Assembly: GCA_945925985.1 (NCBI GenBank)
Contig: CAMELV010000006.1
Coordinates: 62,001-126,000, forward strand
Source of the DNA: Comamonas sp. lk
GTDB taxonomy: Bacteria; Pseudomonadota; Gammaproteobacteria; Burkholderiales; Burkholderiaceae_C
Length of the DNA stretch: 64,000 bases
Direction: 5' to 3'
Every line of letters starts with the position of its first letter. The stretch's first letter is position 1. A program made the position numbers and the translations under genes. The notes beneath the pieces are model-generated. The model was given only the letters and a program-made list of their open reading frames with translations, was not told the DNA's origin and made no database searches. Shown here piece after piece: positions 39,071 to 48,929 of this stretch.

Positions 39071-40279
39071 TTGGGCATGTCGAGTCAACCGCTCATCTTG
39101 CAAATCGACTGCTCCCCGACAGGCGCTGACACCGGGTTTTCGGTTGCCGGCCTGCAACGCATCCGGGATGACCTAGACGCTGAAGTCGCGGCAGCGAACC
39201 TCCCCGGGGCCGTGGTGATGTTGGTGCGCAATGACCGGCCAGCCTTTGCCTACGCGACGGGCTACCTGGACCCAGTGGCTCGCTCACCGATGTGTCTTGA
39301 CGCGCTCTTTCGCATCTATTCGATGACCAAACCGTTAACCTCGGTTGCGGCAATGATGCTGGTCGAACAAGGGGTGCTGGCTTTGGGCGACCGCATTGCA
39401 GACCATCTGCCCCAGATGCGCGGTGCCAGAGGCGAGACCACCGTTTTGCATCTGCTGTTGCACGCCAGTGGTCTGACGTATGGCACTCGCAGCAAAGACG
39501 CCACCCTCCGTCAAGCCTACGAAGACCTTGGCCTCGTCGTCAACCCGCGGGGCTTGGATGCCCAGCGCCTGTTGTATGGGCTGGCCCGTGTCCCCTTGCT
39601 GCAGATGCCGGGCACAAGCTGGGAGTACGGACTGTCGACAGATTTACTGGGACTGATGGTTGAATCCGTCACCGGTCAGCGGCTAGGCGCTTGGCTCCAA
39701 CAGCATGTATTCGGACCGCTGGGCATGGTCGATACCGCCTTCCAAGTCATGCCCGATCAGCTCGCTCGGCTCGCGCAGCCCTTTGCCCGCGACCCGGTCG
39801 ATGGAATGCCCATTGCGGCGCCCGACCATACTTTCGACGCCGCCTCCCAACCGCTGCTGGACAGTGGTGGCGCTGGCGCTATTTCAACTGCCGGCGACTA
39901 TCTGCAGTTTGCTCTCATGTTGCGCGGCGGTGGCCTGCACGGTGGCGCTCAAATGCTGCAGGCCGATACGGTTCAGTGCATGACCCGCGACCACATCGCC
40001 GGTCGGTTGGCGGCACGCGTCGCGCCAGGAATCGCTGCAATGTTGTCACCTGGCTACGGATTTGGACTTGGTTTTGGCGTTCGGCTGAAAGACGGAGCGG
40101 CTGATCTGCCAGGCAGTCCTGGGTTTTATTTCTGGTCGGGTACCTGCGGCACCATGTTCTGGGTCGATCCTGTACTTCAGGTGGCCGCCGTCTTCATGAC
40201 CCAAGCTCCAGGACTCAGCCGCCAATCTTATCGGCGCTGGTTCGTGCGCCGGGTCTACGAGGCCCTAGAGAGCCCATGA
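39071..40279 (+). CDS. Serine hydrolase / class C beta-lactamase-like esterase
   Basis: LFRIYSMTKPLTSVAAMMLVEQG (SxxK), LLLHASGLTYG, SWEYGLSTDLLG. Confidence 0.88.
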   Translation: MGMSSQPLILQIDCSPTGADTGFSVAGLQRIRDDLDAEVAAANLPGAVVMLVRNDRPAFAYATGYLDPVARSPMCLDALFRIYSMTKPLTSVAAMMLVEQGVLALGDRIADHLPQMRGARGETTVLHLLLHASGLTYGTRSKDATLRQAYEDLGLVVNPRGLDAQRLLYGLARVPLLQMPGTSWEYGLSTDLLGLMVESVTGQRLGAWLQQHVFGPLGMVDTAFQVMPDQLARLAQPFARDPVDGMPIAAPDHTFDAASQPLLDSGGAGAISTAGDYLQFALMLRGGGLHGGAQMLQADTVQCMTRDHIAGRLAARVAPGIAAMLSPGYGFGLGFGVRLKDGAADLPGSPGFYFWSGTCGTMFWVDPVLQVAAVFMTQAPGLSRQSYRRWFVRRVYEALESP

Positions 40280-40341
40280 CGATGGCGGGCCGCGCACCTG
40301 CAGTGCGTGTCCAACCTGCTCACCTAAAACCAAGGTGCCAA

Positions 40342-40399
40342 AGGCAGCGAAGAATCTCTTGATCGCTGCCTGCGGTGAGGCGTTTACTGGGGCGCCTCA
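40342..40399. terminator. Two adjacent hairpins between convergent genes
   Basis: AGGCAGCGA-N12-TCGCTGCCT (40342-40371) and TGAGGCG-N10-CGCCTCA (40376-40399); no clear T-tract. Confidence 0.4.
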
Positions 40400-40429
40400 T
40401 GTCAGTATTGAGGTAGAACCAGAGCAGTT

Positions 40430-42061
40430 TCACGCGGCAAAAGTGTGTGCTTCTGTGGCCGCGCCAACCAGCGCCGCGGTGTAAGCGTTGCGAGGACGGG
40501 CGAACACCTCAGCAGTCTCACCAGACTCGACCACCTGACCATCTTTAAGGACCACCACGCGTGGCGCCATCTTCCAGATCACCGACAGGTCATGGGTAAT
40601 CATCAGCATCGCGGTGGCGCGACGTTGCTGCATGGTTTGCAATTGCTCAAGCACCTGAGACTGGATTGACGCATCCAGCGCAGATGTGATTTCGTCGCAG
40701 ACCAGCAGGTCTGGCTCGGCAGCAAAGGCCCGCGCGATGGCGACCCGTTGTTGTTGGCCACCCGACAGGCTGCGCGGGTAGCGGTCCATGTAGCCCGACT
40801 CCATGCCCAGTTCCTGCAGCAGCGCAATCGCCCGCACCCGCGCTGCGGTCAGTGTCATGCCATGAAAAACCTGTAGCGGTCTGATGACCGCGTCACCCAC
40901 GGTCTTGCGCGGGTTAAGCGACGACAGCGGGTCCTGAAAGATCATTTGGATCCGTCGCAGCAGATCGGCCGGCCGCTGCGCGAGGGCCGCTGGCATCGGT
41001 TCTCCTTCCCAGCGCAGGTGGCGTCCGGTGTCGGGCAGTATCCCTGCTACCACCATGCCAAGGGTGCTTTTGCCCGAGCCTGACTCGCCAATCACGCCCA
41101 GAACCTCACCGCGAGTCAACTGCAAGCTGACGTCGCGCAGCGCGGCAGAGCGCGCGTTTCGCCGGAAAAGCCAGCCACCGCTGGGGTAGCTGAAGTGCAG
41201 GTGATCCACTCGAAGCAGGTCCGATCCAACGGGCTGTGCGGCAGGTGCGTGAGCCGGGTCAATTCGCAATGTGGCGGCCATCAGCAACTGCGCATAGGCG
41301 GTCTTGGGTGCTCTGAACACCTCACGGACCGCGCCGTGCTCTTCGATGCGGCCGTCCTTCATCACCAGCACACGGTCGCAAACCCGGGCCACGACGTTCA
41401 AGTCATGGGTAACCAGGACCAATGCTGCCTTGCTGTCCCGTCTCACGTCTCGCACAAGCTCCAGCACCTGCGATTCAGTTGCCTTGTCCAGTGCGGTGGT
41501 CGGTTCGTCGAGCACCAGGAGAGCGGGCTGGCAAGCCAGTGCCGCCGCAATCACGACACGTTGGCGCTGACCGCCGGAGAGCTGGTGTGGAAAACGTGAT
41601 GCGATAGCGGGGGGGTCCTGGAGGCCGGTTCGTGCCAATAACTCAAGCATCCGCACTCGCGCAGCGGTCCGGTCAAGTCGGGCGCGGGTCTGAAGAACCT
41701 CCATGATCTGCGCCCCGACACGCTGGTGGAAGGTCAGTGAGGAGAGTGGGTTCTGGGGCACCATGGCTACGGCGCGTCCGCGCAGCGCCTGCAGCGCTTG
41801 TGGCGCTGCGGTGGTGAGCTCCTGCCCCTGGAACCGCAAACTACCCCCCATGAACATGCCGCCGGCGGGCCGGTATCCCAGCAAGGCACGGGCCAGGGTG
41901 GACTTGCCTGACCCGGACTCCCCGACAAATCCGACAGACTCACCCGGCGAGATGTGAAAGGACGCGTCGCTGACAACCTGGCTCAGCGACCCGTCCACCG
42001 CCTGGTAGCCCATACCAAGCCGGTCGGCCACGACAAGCGGATCAGTGACCGGCGACACCAC
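40430..42061 (-). CDS. Opp/Dpp-type ABC transporter, fused double ATPase (DppD-DppF)
   Basis: Two Walker A motifs (GESGSGKST twice), two signature motifs (LSGGQRQRVVIAAAL, LSGGQQQRVAIARAF). Confidence 0.93.
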   Translation of the reverse strand: MVSPVTDPLVVADRLGMGYQAVDGSLSQVVSDASFHISPGESVGFVGESGSGKSTLARALLGYRPAGGMFMGGSLRFQGQELTTAAPQALQALRGRAVAMVPQNPLSSLTFHQRVGAQIMEVLQTRARLDRTAARVRMLELLARTGLQDPPAIASRFPHQLSGGQRQRVVIAAALACQPALLVLDEPTTALDKATESQVLELVRDVRRDSKAALVLVTHDLNVVARVCDRVLVMKDGRIEEHGAVREVFRAPKTAYAQLLMAATLRIDPAHAPAAQPVGSDLLRVDHLHFSYPSGGWLFRRNARSAALRDVSLQLTRGEVLGVIGESGSGKSTLGMVVAGILPDTGRHLRWEGEPMPAALAQRPADLLRRIQMIFQDPLSSLNPRKTVGDAVIRPLQVFHGMTLTAARVRAIALLQELGMESGYMDRYPRSLSGGQQQRVAIARAFAAEPDLLVCDEITSALDASIQSQVLEQLQTMQQRRATAMLMITHDLSVIWKMAPRVVVLKDGQVVESGETAEVFARPRNAYTAALVGAATEAHTFAA

Positions 42062-42884
42062 GGGCGTGCTCCATGCCGAAAGCGTCGACGACGCCCTCGG
42101 TTGCGAAATTGATGCCTACCACGAGGCTGGAGATGCATCCAGCGGGCACCAGAATGAGCCAGGGTTGGGACCGAATTGACTGCAGTCCGTCATGGACCAT
42201 CAAACCCCAGTCGGGCGTGGGTGGCGATAGACCCAAGCCAAGAAAGGACAGGGTAGAGACCAGCAGCAGCGCGCTGGAGGTGCGCAGCGCAAATTCAACC
42301 CCCAGCAGGTCCAGAATATTGGGCAACATCTCGCGCACGATGATCCGGCTCGCGGATTCGCCCCGCAGCTTGGCGGCGATGATGAAACCTTGCGACATCA
42401 GCACCAGGCCCTGTGCCCTGGCAGTGCGGATCACCCCCATCATCTTGATCAGCATGATCACCACCACAAGCACCACCACCGACTGTCCAAACCCGGTCAC
42501 GAAAAGAGACACAAAGAGGATGGAGGGTATGGCAATCTTCATCTCAACAACACGGGAAATCACCTCGTCCCACAGGCCGCCACGGTAGGCCGCAAACAGA
42601 CCAAGCAGGCCGCCTCCAAGCGCGGCAAGGGCACCCGAGACCAGGGCCACTAAGAGGCAGGAACGGCCTCCCATCAACACTCTTGAAAGGAAATCCCGTC
42701 CGATTTCGTCGGTGCCAAGAAGGTACGTGGCGTCGGGTGGCGCAAAAGGCATGTCCTTCAACTGGTAAGGGTCGTGAGGGATTAACCATGGCGCAGCCAG
42801 CGCAACCACCAGGTGGAGCCCGACAAGCGCTATCCCGACGCCAGACATCGGATTGCGGAGCAGGTGGCGATAAAACGTACTCAT
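42042..42884 (-). CDS. ABC transporter permease (DppC type)
   Basis: MSTFYRHLLRNPMSGVGIALVGLHLVVALAAPWLIPHDPYQ...TYLLGTDEIGRDFLSRV. Confidence 0.9.
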   Translation of the reverse strand: MSTFYRHLLRNPMSGVGIALVGLHLVVALAAPWLIPHDPYQLKDMPFAPPDATYLLGTDEIGRDFLSRVLMGGRSCLLVALVSGALAALGGGLLGLFAAYRGGLWDEVISRVVEMKIAIPSILFVSLFVTGFGQSVVVLVVVIMLIKMMGVIRTARAQGLVLMSQGFIIAAKLRGESASRIIVREMLPNILDLLGVEFALRTSSALLLVSTLSFLGLGLSPPTPDWGLMVHDGLQSIRSQPWLILVPAGCISSLVVGINFATEGVVDAFGMEHARGVAGH

Positions 42885-43837
42885 GATTGTCTCGTGCGCG
42901 GATCCAGCGCAAGGATGGCTATGTCTGCCAAGAAGTTCATAGCCACCACGATGGCGGCCGAGGTAATGGCTATCGCCTGGATCACATGAACCTCGCGCTT
43001 GGAAATGGCGCGTACCAGTTCCTGGCCGACGCCTGGGTATGAAAACACCAGTTCTACGACGACGATGCCTGACACCAGGGCAGCCGCATAAAGCGCCATG
43101 GCGCTTAAAGTCGGGATCGCGGCTGCCGGCAATGCATGTCGCCAGACGATACGCCACTCGGGTATGCCAGTGAGTCGTAATCGTTCTACAAAGTCACTTG
43201 ACAGCGCGTCGACCATGCCGACGCGCAGCAGCCGGGTCAGGTAAGCGATGGAGCCGATCAGCAAGGTCAACACCACCAGCGGCGACGCCTGGAGAAGTGT
43301 CATGGCCGTGCCGCGTGTATCGGCTGTGATGGTGGCCGGGAACCAGGCCCAAGACACCGCCAACCACATCACCAGAAAGGTGCCCGTCACAAATTCGGGA
43401 ATCGAGTAGCCAATCAGGCTTAAGGTGGACACCCATTTGTCAGTGGAGCGCCGATGCGCATAAGCGGCGCATACACCAAGCAACACCGCCATTGGCAATG
43501 CAAACAACAGTGTGGTTGCCGCGAGCAACAAGGAATTGCGCATCGGGTAAGCGATGATTTGGCTGACTGCCACCTTAGAAATCAAGGTTCTGCCCAGATC
43601 GAAATGAGCCAGTCCCCACAAGAACTCCCCGAGCCGGACGGCCACCGGCCGGTCCAGCCCGAGTTCGGTCTTCATTGCTGCAAGCCTTTGCGGCGGCATC
43701 GCGGACATCTCGTCTGCCGACAAGGTCACGTCCAGCGCGTCGCCTGGCAATACCTCGGTGGCCAGAAATACGAAAGTCGCCAGCATGACCAAGGTCAGCA
43801 GCGACAACACTACCCGACGAAGAAGTGCTTTTAGCAT
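42881..43837 (-). CDS. ABC transporter permease (DppB type)
   Basis: MLKALLRRVVLSLLTLVMLATFVFLATEVLPGD...VELVFSYPGVGQELVRAI. Confidence 0.92.
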   Translation of the reverse strand: MLKALLRRVVLSLLTLVMLATFVFLATEVLPGDALDVTLSADEMSAMPPQRLAAMKTELGLDRPVAVRLGEFLWGLAHFDLGRTLISKVAVSQIIAYPMRNSLLLAATTLLFALPMAVLLGVCAAYAHRRSTDKWVSTLSLIGYSIPEFVTGTFLVMWLAVSWAWFPATITADTRGTAMTLLQASPLVVLTLLIGSIAYLTRLLRVGMVDALSSDFVERLRLTGIPEWRIVWRHALPAAAIPTLSAMALYAAALVSGIVVVELVFSYPGVGQELVRAISKREVHVIQAIAITSAAIVVAMNFLADIAILALDPRTRQS

Positions 43838-43869
43838 GTTGGACTTGGCATGCTAAAAGCATGCCAAGT
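43826..43869. promoter_or_regulatory. Overlapping, mutually exclusive hairpins at the SBP-permease junction
   Basis: Perfect 13-bp inverted repeat TGCTTTTAGCATG/CATGCTAAAAGCA (43826-43861, 10-nt loop) and perfect 11-bp inverted repeat ACTTGGCATGC/GCATGCCAAGT (43843-43869, 5-nt loop) sharing sequence. Confidence 0.8.
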
Positions 43870-43886
43870 TGTCCCGTCAATACCCC

Positions 43887-45452
43887 TCAAGCTTTCCACA
43901 CTTTGTCGAATTGAATGGACCAGATTTGCGGGTGGAAGGTCAGATTGCGTATGTTTTTCTTGCGGATCATGAAGTTGTCGCCACCTGCTGGCAACACGGC
44001 TGGCACTTCCTCGTGCAGGATGGCTTGCATCTGGGTGTACAGGGCCTTGCGCTTGTCCGCCTCACGCGTCACCATCGCCTGTGCATACAAAGCCATGTAG
44101 CGATCATGTTCCGGGCCCGTCCAGTGGCCGCTTTCCACGAATTCGTGGCGCATGCGATACAGAGATATGCCGGCGTTTCTGGAGCCCACTGCTGTCATCG
44201 CAAATTTGTGGTACTTGCCCTTGGCAATGTCGTTATCGCCCGTCCGGAACTGGATGTAGCCATCATTGGGCCGCTCTTCGATCGCCATCGTGAAGCCGGC
44301 TTCCTTGACGGATTGCTGCAGCACCTGAAAGTAGCGCGGCACTTCCGGCAGTTGCGGGCTGTAGTACAGCGTCGGCAGGGTAATGCCGTTGGGGTATCCT
44401 GCTTCAGACAGCAGGCGCTTGGCCTTGGCCAAGTCTCGCCCCCCAGGACGCGGTACAAAGTTGGGGTCTGTAACAACCAGATGGCTGTCGTTACCGACCC
44501 AACCAAATTTGCCCCCGTAGGCGATCCGCACAATTGCCTCGCGGTCGATGGCCGCCGCGAAGGCCTGCCGGATGCGTTTGTCGAGGAATGGCGAACCTGG
44601 GTGCTTGGGCAACTGGACGACAAAACTGTAACCGCCCTTGGCTGACTCAATGTCGTAAGCCGAGTCGGACTGGAATTGCGCCAATGCCCGTGGGTCGATG
44701 CTCATGACGGCATCGAACTGACCCGCACGTAAACCGTTGAGCGCTGCTTCCTGTTGACCTTCTCGGTTGTACAGCTCTACCCGGTCCAGATAAGGGAAGC
44801 CCTTGCGCCAATAGCCCTCATGACGCTCCATGATGAGAGAGCGATTGGGATCCGTGGAGACGATCTTGAACGGCCCGCTACCAATACCACTGAATCCGAT
44901 AGTCTCCAGTGGACTAGCCGGCATGATCACGCTGTTGTACTCGGCCAGAATGTATGGAAATTCGGCGTTGCCGCTGTCCAGCGTGAAGCGGGTGACGTAT
45001 TTGCCAATGGTTTCGAGCTTTATGATCTGACGCGCGAACGGGGCATTTCTCCGGTGGTACTCAAACGAGGACGCTACGTCCTTGGCGGTCATCTCGGTGC
45101 CGTTGTGAAACATCACCCCTTCGCGCAGCGTGACGTCCCACACATTGAGCTTGTTGTCTGTGGGCTCGACCTTGCTTGCCAACTCAAGTTCCCACCCAAG
45201 CTGCTCGTTGACCCAAGTCAGGCAGTTCCACTGCAGTCGTGTATTCGAGTCGACCACAAAGTAAGGATGCCGCGCATTGCTGGCATCTGCAGCGCGGCGG
45301 TTGGCCGACAGTTGGGCGTAGATCAGGGTTCCACCGCGCTTGGGTGTTTCCTGGGCGAAGGCTTTTCCCAACAAGCTTGAATCAAGCGACGCAATCAGCA
45401 TGCCGGCACCGGCACCACCGCGCAAAATATCTCTGCGAAGAATCTTTGACAT
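43887..45452 (-). CDS. ABC transporter substrate-binding protein, family 5, Tat-type signal
   Basis: MSKILRRDILRGGAGAGMLIASLDSSLLGKAFAQ; DVTLREGVMFHNGTEMTAKDVASSFEYHR. Confidence 0.9.
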   Translation of the reverse strand: MSKILRRDILRGGAGAGMLIASLDSSLLGKAFAQETPKRGGTLIYAQLSANRRAADASNARHPYFVVDSNTRLQWNCLTWVNEQLGWELELASKVEPTDNKLNVWDVTLREGVMFHNGTEMTAKDVASSFEYHRRNAPFARQIIKLETIGKYVTRFTLDSGNAEFPYILAEYNSVIMPASPLETIGFSGIGSGPFKIVSTDPNRSLIMERHEGYWRKGFPYLDRVELYNREGQQEAALNGLRAGQFDAVMSIDPRALAQFQSDSAYDIESAKGGYSFVVQLPKHPGSPFLDKRIRQAFAAAIDREAIVRIAYGGKFGWVGNDSHLVVTDPNFVPRPGGRDLAKAKRLLSEAGYPNGITLPTLYYSPQLPEVPRYFQVLQQSVKEAGFTMAIEERPNDGYIQFRTGDNDIAKGKYHKFAMTAVGSRNAGISLYRMRHEFVESGHWTGPEHDRYMALYAQAMVTREADKRKALYTQMQAILHEEVPAVLPAGGDNFMIRKKNIRNLTFHPQIWSIQFDKVWKA

Positions 45453-45484
45453 GGGCTACTCCATAAAAAAATATAATTTGATAG

Positions 45485-46441
45485 ATGAACGCATCAACAA
45501 ATGTAATTTCGACGCATGTCAAAAATGTGACCGCAACGCCACTTGACGTTGAAGTCGTGAGGCGCGACGGCGGCATCACGCTCGCCTCGTTGCGAGCGTT
45601 CGTTGCGGTTGTAGAAGAGAAGAGTTTTTCGCTCGCAGCGCAGCGCCTCGAGGTGACCCAACCCGGCATCTCATTGCAATTGGCAGCGCTTGAACGCGCC
45701 TGTGGATTCCTGGTTTGTCACCGAAAGCCGCAGGTTGCCCTGACAGAACAAGGGCGCGCGTTATTCCTCAAGGCGCGCCTGATCATCAGCCAGATGAGCG
45801 AGTTCGAAGCAAGCGTGCGCGACCTGCAGGACACCGCCGGCGGACGCATCAGAGTTGGCATGTCCGCGCCCTATGTCGCGATGCCCCTGGTTGCACGCTA
45901 CAGGGCGCAATTTCCCCATGTGCTGCTGCACACACAAATGGGCAATACGTCGTCACTACTGGAAGACGTCCAGCAATTGCGTATCGACGTCGGCGTGATG
46001 TCGTTGCTGGAGCCGCTCTCGTCATTGGCGTGCACCTTGATTGCGGCACCGCGGTTGATGCTCTGTGTGCGAGCGGATGACCCGATGGCCAAATTACAAC
46101 AGGTACGGGTGAATGACCTGGCAGGGCGTGACATCATTCTGCGTGAAAAAGGCTCATTGACACGGCAGGTGCTGGAAGCGGCGTTTGCGGCGGAGGGACT
46201 GCCGCTGCGCAGTAACTTTGAGTTGGCCTCGCGTGAAGCGATCAAAGAGGCTGTAGCCGCAGGGCTGGGTGCCACCGCGCTCTTCGAAGGCGAGTTGGGA
46301 GGCGATCGTCGCCTGGTTATGGTCCCTTTCGTGGGACTGCCCCGCTCCTCGGGGGTTTATGCAGTAGCGCTGCGGGAGTCCCTCGACCTGCCCCATGTTG
46401 GCGCGTTCATGGCCTGTGCCGTCCAAGGCCTCGTGTCATGA
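45485..46441 (+). CDS. LysR family transcriptional regulator
   Basis: LASLRAFVAVVEEKSFSLAAQRLEVTQPGISLQLAALE HTH. Confidence 0.93.
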   Translation: MNASTNVISTHVKNVTATPLDVEVVRRDGGITLASLRAFVAVVEEKSFSLAAQRLEVTQPGISLQLAALERACGFLVCHRKPQVALTEQGRALFLKARLIISQMSEFEASVRDLQDTAGGRIRVGMSAPYVAMPLVARYRAQFPHVLLHTQMGNTSSLLEDVQQLRIDVGVMSLLEPLSSLACTLIAAPRLMLCVRADDPMAKLQQVRVNDLAGRDIILREKGSLTRQVLEAAFAAEGLPLRSNFELASREAIKEAVAAGLGATALFEGELGGDRRLVMVPFVGLPRSSGVYAVALRESLDLPHVGAFMACAVQGLVS

Positions 46442-46498
46442 ACGCGTCACATGGCTTGCCTAACCTGAAAATTTATTATCGGTTTTCAAAGGATCAAA

Positions 46499-47401
46499 AT
46501 GACAGCTTGTTCCGCATTCAATCAGCCCGGGCGCTTTTTCAAGGGCAACCTCCATACCCACTCGACGATGTCGGATGGGCGCTATGCCCCTGAGGAGGTC
46601 TGCCGGCGCTACCGCGAAGCAGGGTATGACTTCCTGACCTTGAGCGACCACTTTCTGCCGGTCTATGATTTTCCGGTGACCGACACCACGGCCTATCGCA
46701 GTGAGGGGTTCACCACCTTGCTCGGCGCCGAAGTGCATGTTCGGGCAACGTCCATGGGAGAGGCTTGGCACCTGCTCGCAGTGGGGTTGCCACGCGATTT
46801 TCTAGCAACTCAGCCCGGTGAGTCCGGGCCACAGTTGGCGCAGCGTTGCCGCGACGCTGGCGCATTTGTCGGCATCGTCCATCCGGCCTGGTATGGGCTG
46901 TCATTGGAAGACGCCCGCAGCATTGAAAGCGCACACGCGGTAGAGATTTATAACCACACCAGCGCCGTGAAAACCGACCGTGGCGACAGCTCCGCGCTGT
47001 ATGACCAATTGTTGGCAGAAGGTCTGCGGTTGAGCGCGTTTGCATCGGATGATGCACACTTTCACTTCGACGATGCTTTCGGTGCCTGGGTAATGGTGAA
47101 GGCAGATAGCAACCAGCCAGAATTGCTTTTGGAGTCCCTCAAGCAGGGTCACTACTACTCTACGCAGGGGCCGTTGATCCACGATATCAGCATTGATGCC
47201 GGGCAGTTACATGTGAAATGCAGTGCTGCACGCGCTGTGATGTTGTTGGGCCGTGCTTCCAAAGCGGTTAGCGAGCTAGGTGTCAGCATAGAGTCTGCGA
47301 CATTGGCAACCGAGGGTGTTGCCAAGGGAGGCTACGGCCGCGTCGTTGTGATTTCTGACGACGGCCGCCGGGCCTGGAGCAACCCGATCTGGTTTGCCTG
47401 A
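46499..47401 (+). CDS. PHP-domain metal-dependent phosphoesterase-like protein
   Basis: GNLHTHSTMSDGRYAPEEVCRRYREAGYDFLTLSDH. Confidence 0.85.
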   Translation: MTACSAFNQPGRFFKGNLHTHSTMSDGRYAPEEVCRRYREAGYDFLTLSDHFLPVYDFPVTDTTAYRSEGFTTLLGAEVHVRATSMGEAWHLLAVGLPRDFLATQPGESGPQLAQRCRDAGAFVGIVHPAWYGLSLEDARSIESAHAVEIYNHTSAVKTDRGDSSALYDQLLAEGLRLSAFASDDAHFHFDDAFGAWVMVKADSNQPELLLESLKQGHYYSTQGPLIHDISIDAGQLHVKCSAARAVMLLGRASKAVSELGVSIESATLATEGVAKGGYGRVVVISDDGRRAWSNPIWFA

Positions 47402-47421
47402 CGCTGGGCGGCTTCAGACCG

Positions 47422-48783
47422 CTAATAAGGCGGTAGAGAAACCGCCTCAGCCCCTTTGGGTTTGGCCCGACCAATGCCGGTGTAGTCAAACCCCAGCTCG
47501 GCCATCTGTTCCGGGTCGTACAGGTTGCGCCCGTCGATGATGACCGGCTGGCGCAGGCGCTGGCGCAGTTCGGCGTAGTCGGGGCTGCGGAACTCACGCC
47601 ACTCGGTGACCACAATCAGGGCGTCTGCGCCGTTAGTTGCCGCGAGCGGGTCTTTGCAGGCCACAAAGCCAGGCTGAGCTTGCCAACGAACGCTTGCACC
47701 GACCATTGCCGCGGGGTCAAAGGCTTGGACGCGGGCGCCGCGCTGCAGCAGCTCTTCAATCAGGTTCACACTCGGCGCTTCGCGCATGTCGTCAGTGCCC
47801 GGCTTGAAGGCCAGCCCCCACACCGCAAACTGCAGGCCACTCAGGTCTTCGCCAAAGCGTGCCACCACGCGCCGCCCCAACAGGCCGCGTTGCCGGTCGT
47901 TGATGGCTTGGGTGGCATGCAGCATGCTCAGCTCAGTGCCGGCCTCGGTGGCCATGTGCGCCAGGGCCCGCACGTCCTTAGGAAAACAGGAACCGCCCCA
48001 GCCACAGCCGGCATAGAGAAAATGGCTGCCGATGCGGGAGTCGCTGCCAATGCCAAGCCGCACTTGCTCGATATCAGCGCCTACCTTCTCCGACAACAGC
48101 GCCATCTCATTCATAAAGCTGATGCGTGTTGCCAGCATGGCATTAGCCACGTACTTGGTGAGCTCGGCGCTGCGCACGTCCATCATCATCAGGCGGTCGC
48201 GGTTGCGGAGAAACGGGGCATAGAGCGCACGCATCAACAATGCCGCCTGGTCGTCGTCGCAGCCCACGATCACCCGGTCCGGCCGCATGAAGTCGTCAAT
48301 CGCCACGCCTTCCTTGAGGAACTCCGGGTTGGACACCACGGCGTAGGGCAGCACCGCAGCGCGTTGGCGCAGGGCGGCTTCCATGGTGCTGCGGACCCGG
48401 TCGGCCGTGCCCACCGGCACCGTGCTCTTATTGACCACCAGCTTGTAGTCGGTCATGTGATCGCCGATGGTATGCGCCACTGCCAGCACATGTTGCAAGT
48501 CGGCAGAGCCATCCTCAGCAGCAGGCGTGCCCACGGCGATGAACACAATGGTCCCATGGTTCACGGCCACGGCCACATCGTTGGTAAAGGTCAGTCGGCC
48601 GGCCGCAGCATTGCGCTGCAATAGCGGCTCCAGGCCTTGCTCATGGATGGGGGAGATACCGCGCTGCAAATCAGCCACCCGCTTTGCATCGACGTCCACG
48701 CAGACCACGCTGTTGCCCATTTCTGCCAGGCAGGCCGCTGTCACCAGGCCGACGTAACCGGCGCCAAACACACTGACTTTCAT
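47422..48783 (-). CDS. ugd: UDP-glucose 6-dehydrogenase
   Basis: MKVSVFGAGYVGLVTAACLAEMGNSVVCVDVD, GSHFLYAGCGWGGSCFPKDVRAL, AFKPGTDDMREAPS. Confidence 0.96.
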   Translation of the reverse strand: MKVSVFGAGYVGLVTAACLAEMGNSVVCVDVDAKRVADLQRGISPIHEQGLEPLLQRNAAAGRLTFTNDVAVAVNHGTIVFIAVGTPAAEDGSADLQHVLAVAHTIGDHMTDYKLVVNKSTVPVGTADRVRSTMEAALRQRAAVLPYAVVSNPEFLKEGVAIDDFMRPDRVIVGCDDDQAALLMRALYAPFLRNRDRLMMMDVRSAELTKYVANAMLATRISFMNEMALLSEKVGADIEQVRLGIGSDSRIGSHFLYAGCGWGGSCFPKDVRALAHMATEAGTELSMLHATQAINDRQRGLLGRRVVARFGEDLSGLQFAVWGLAFKPGTDDMREAPSVNLIEELLQRGARVQAFDPAAMVGASVRWQAQPGFVACKDPLAATNGADALIVVTEWREFRSPDYAELRQRLRQPVIIDGRNLYDPEQMAELGFDYTGIGRAKPKGAEAVSLPPY

Positions 48784-48830
48784 GTACTTCTCCAGAGGGT
48801 TGTTCTGGAGCAAGATCGTCGCGAACCGAC

Positions 48831-48870
48831 GTGACCATGGCATGACGTTAGCGCGTCAAATCTGTGACAA
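48831..48870 (-). promoter_or_regulatory. Putative PHO-box-like array upstream of ugd
   Basis: Minus strand TTGTCAC-AGAT-TTGACGC-GCTA-ACGTCAT-GCCA-TGGTCAC, exact 11-bp period; ends about 48 bp before the ugd ATG. Confidence 0.45.
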
Positions 48871-48929
48871 GCGCAACCTTTTCAACTCAAACACCTCAAA
48901 AGTAAAACCATGATTGTGCGGTAGATCAC

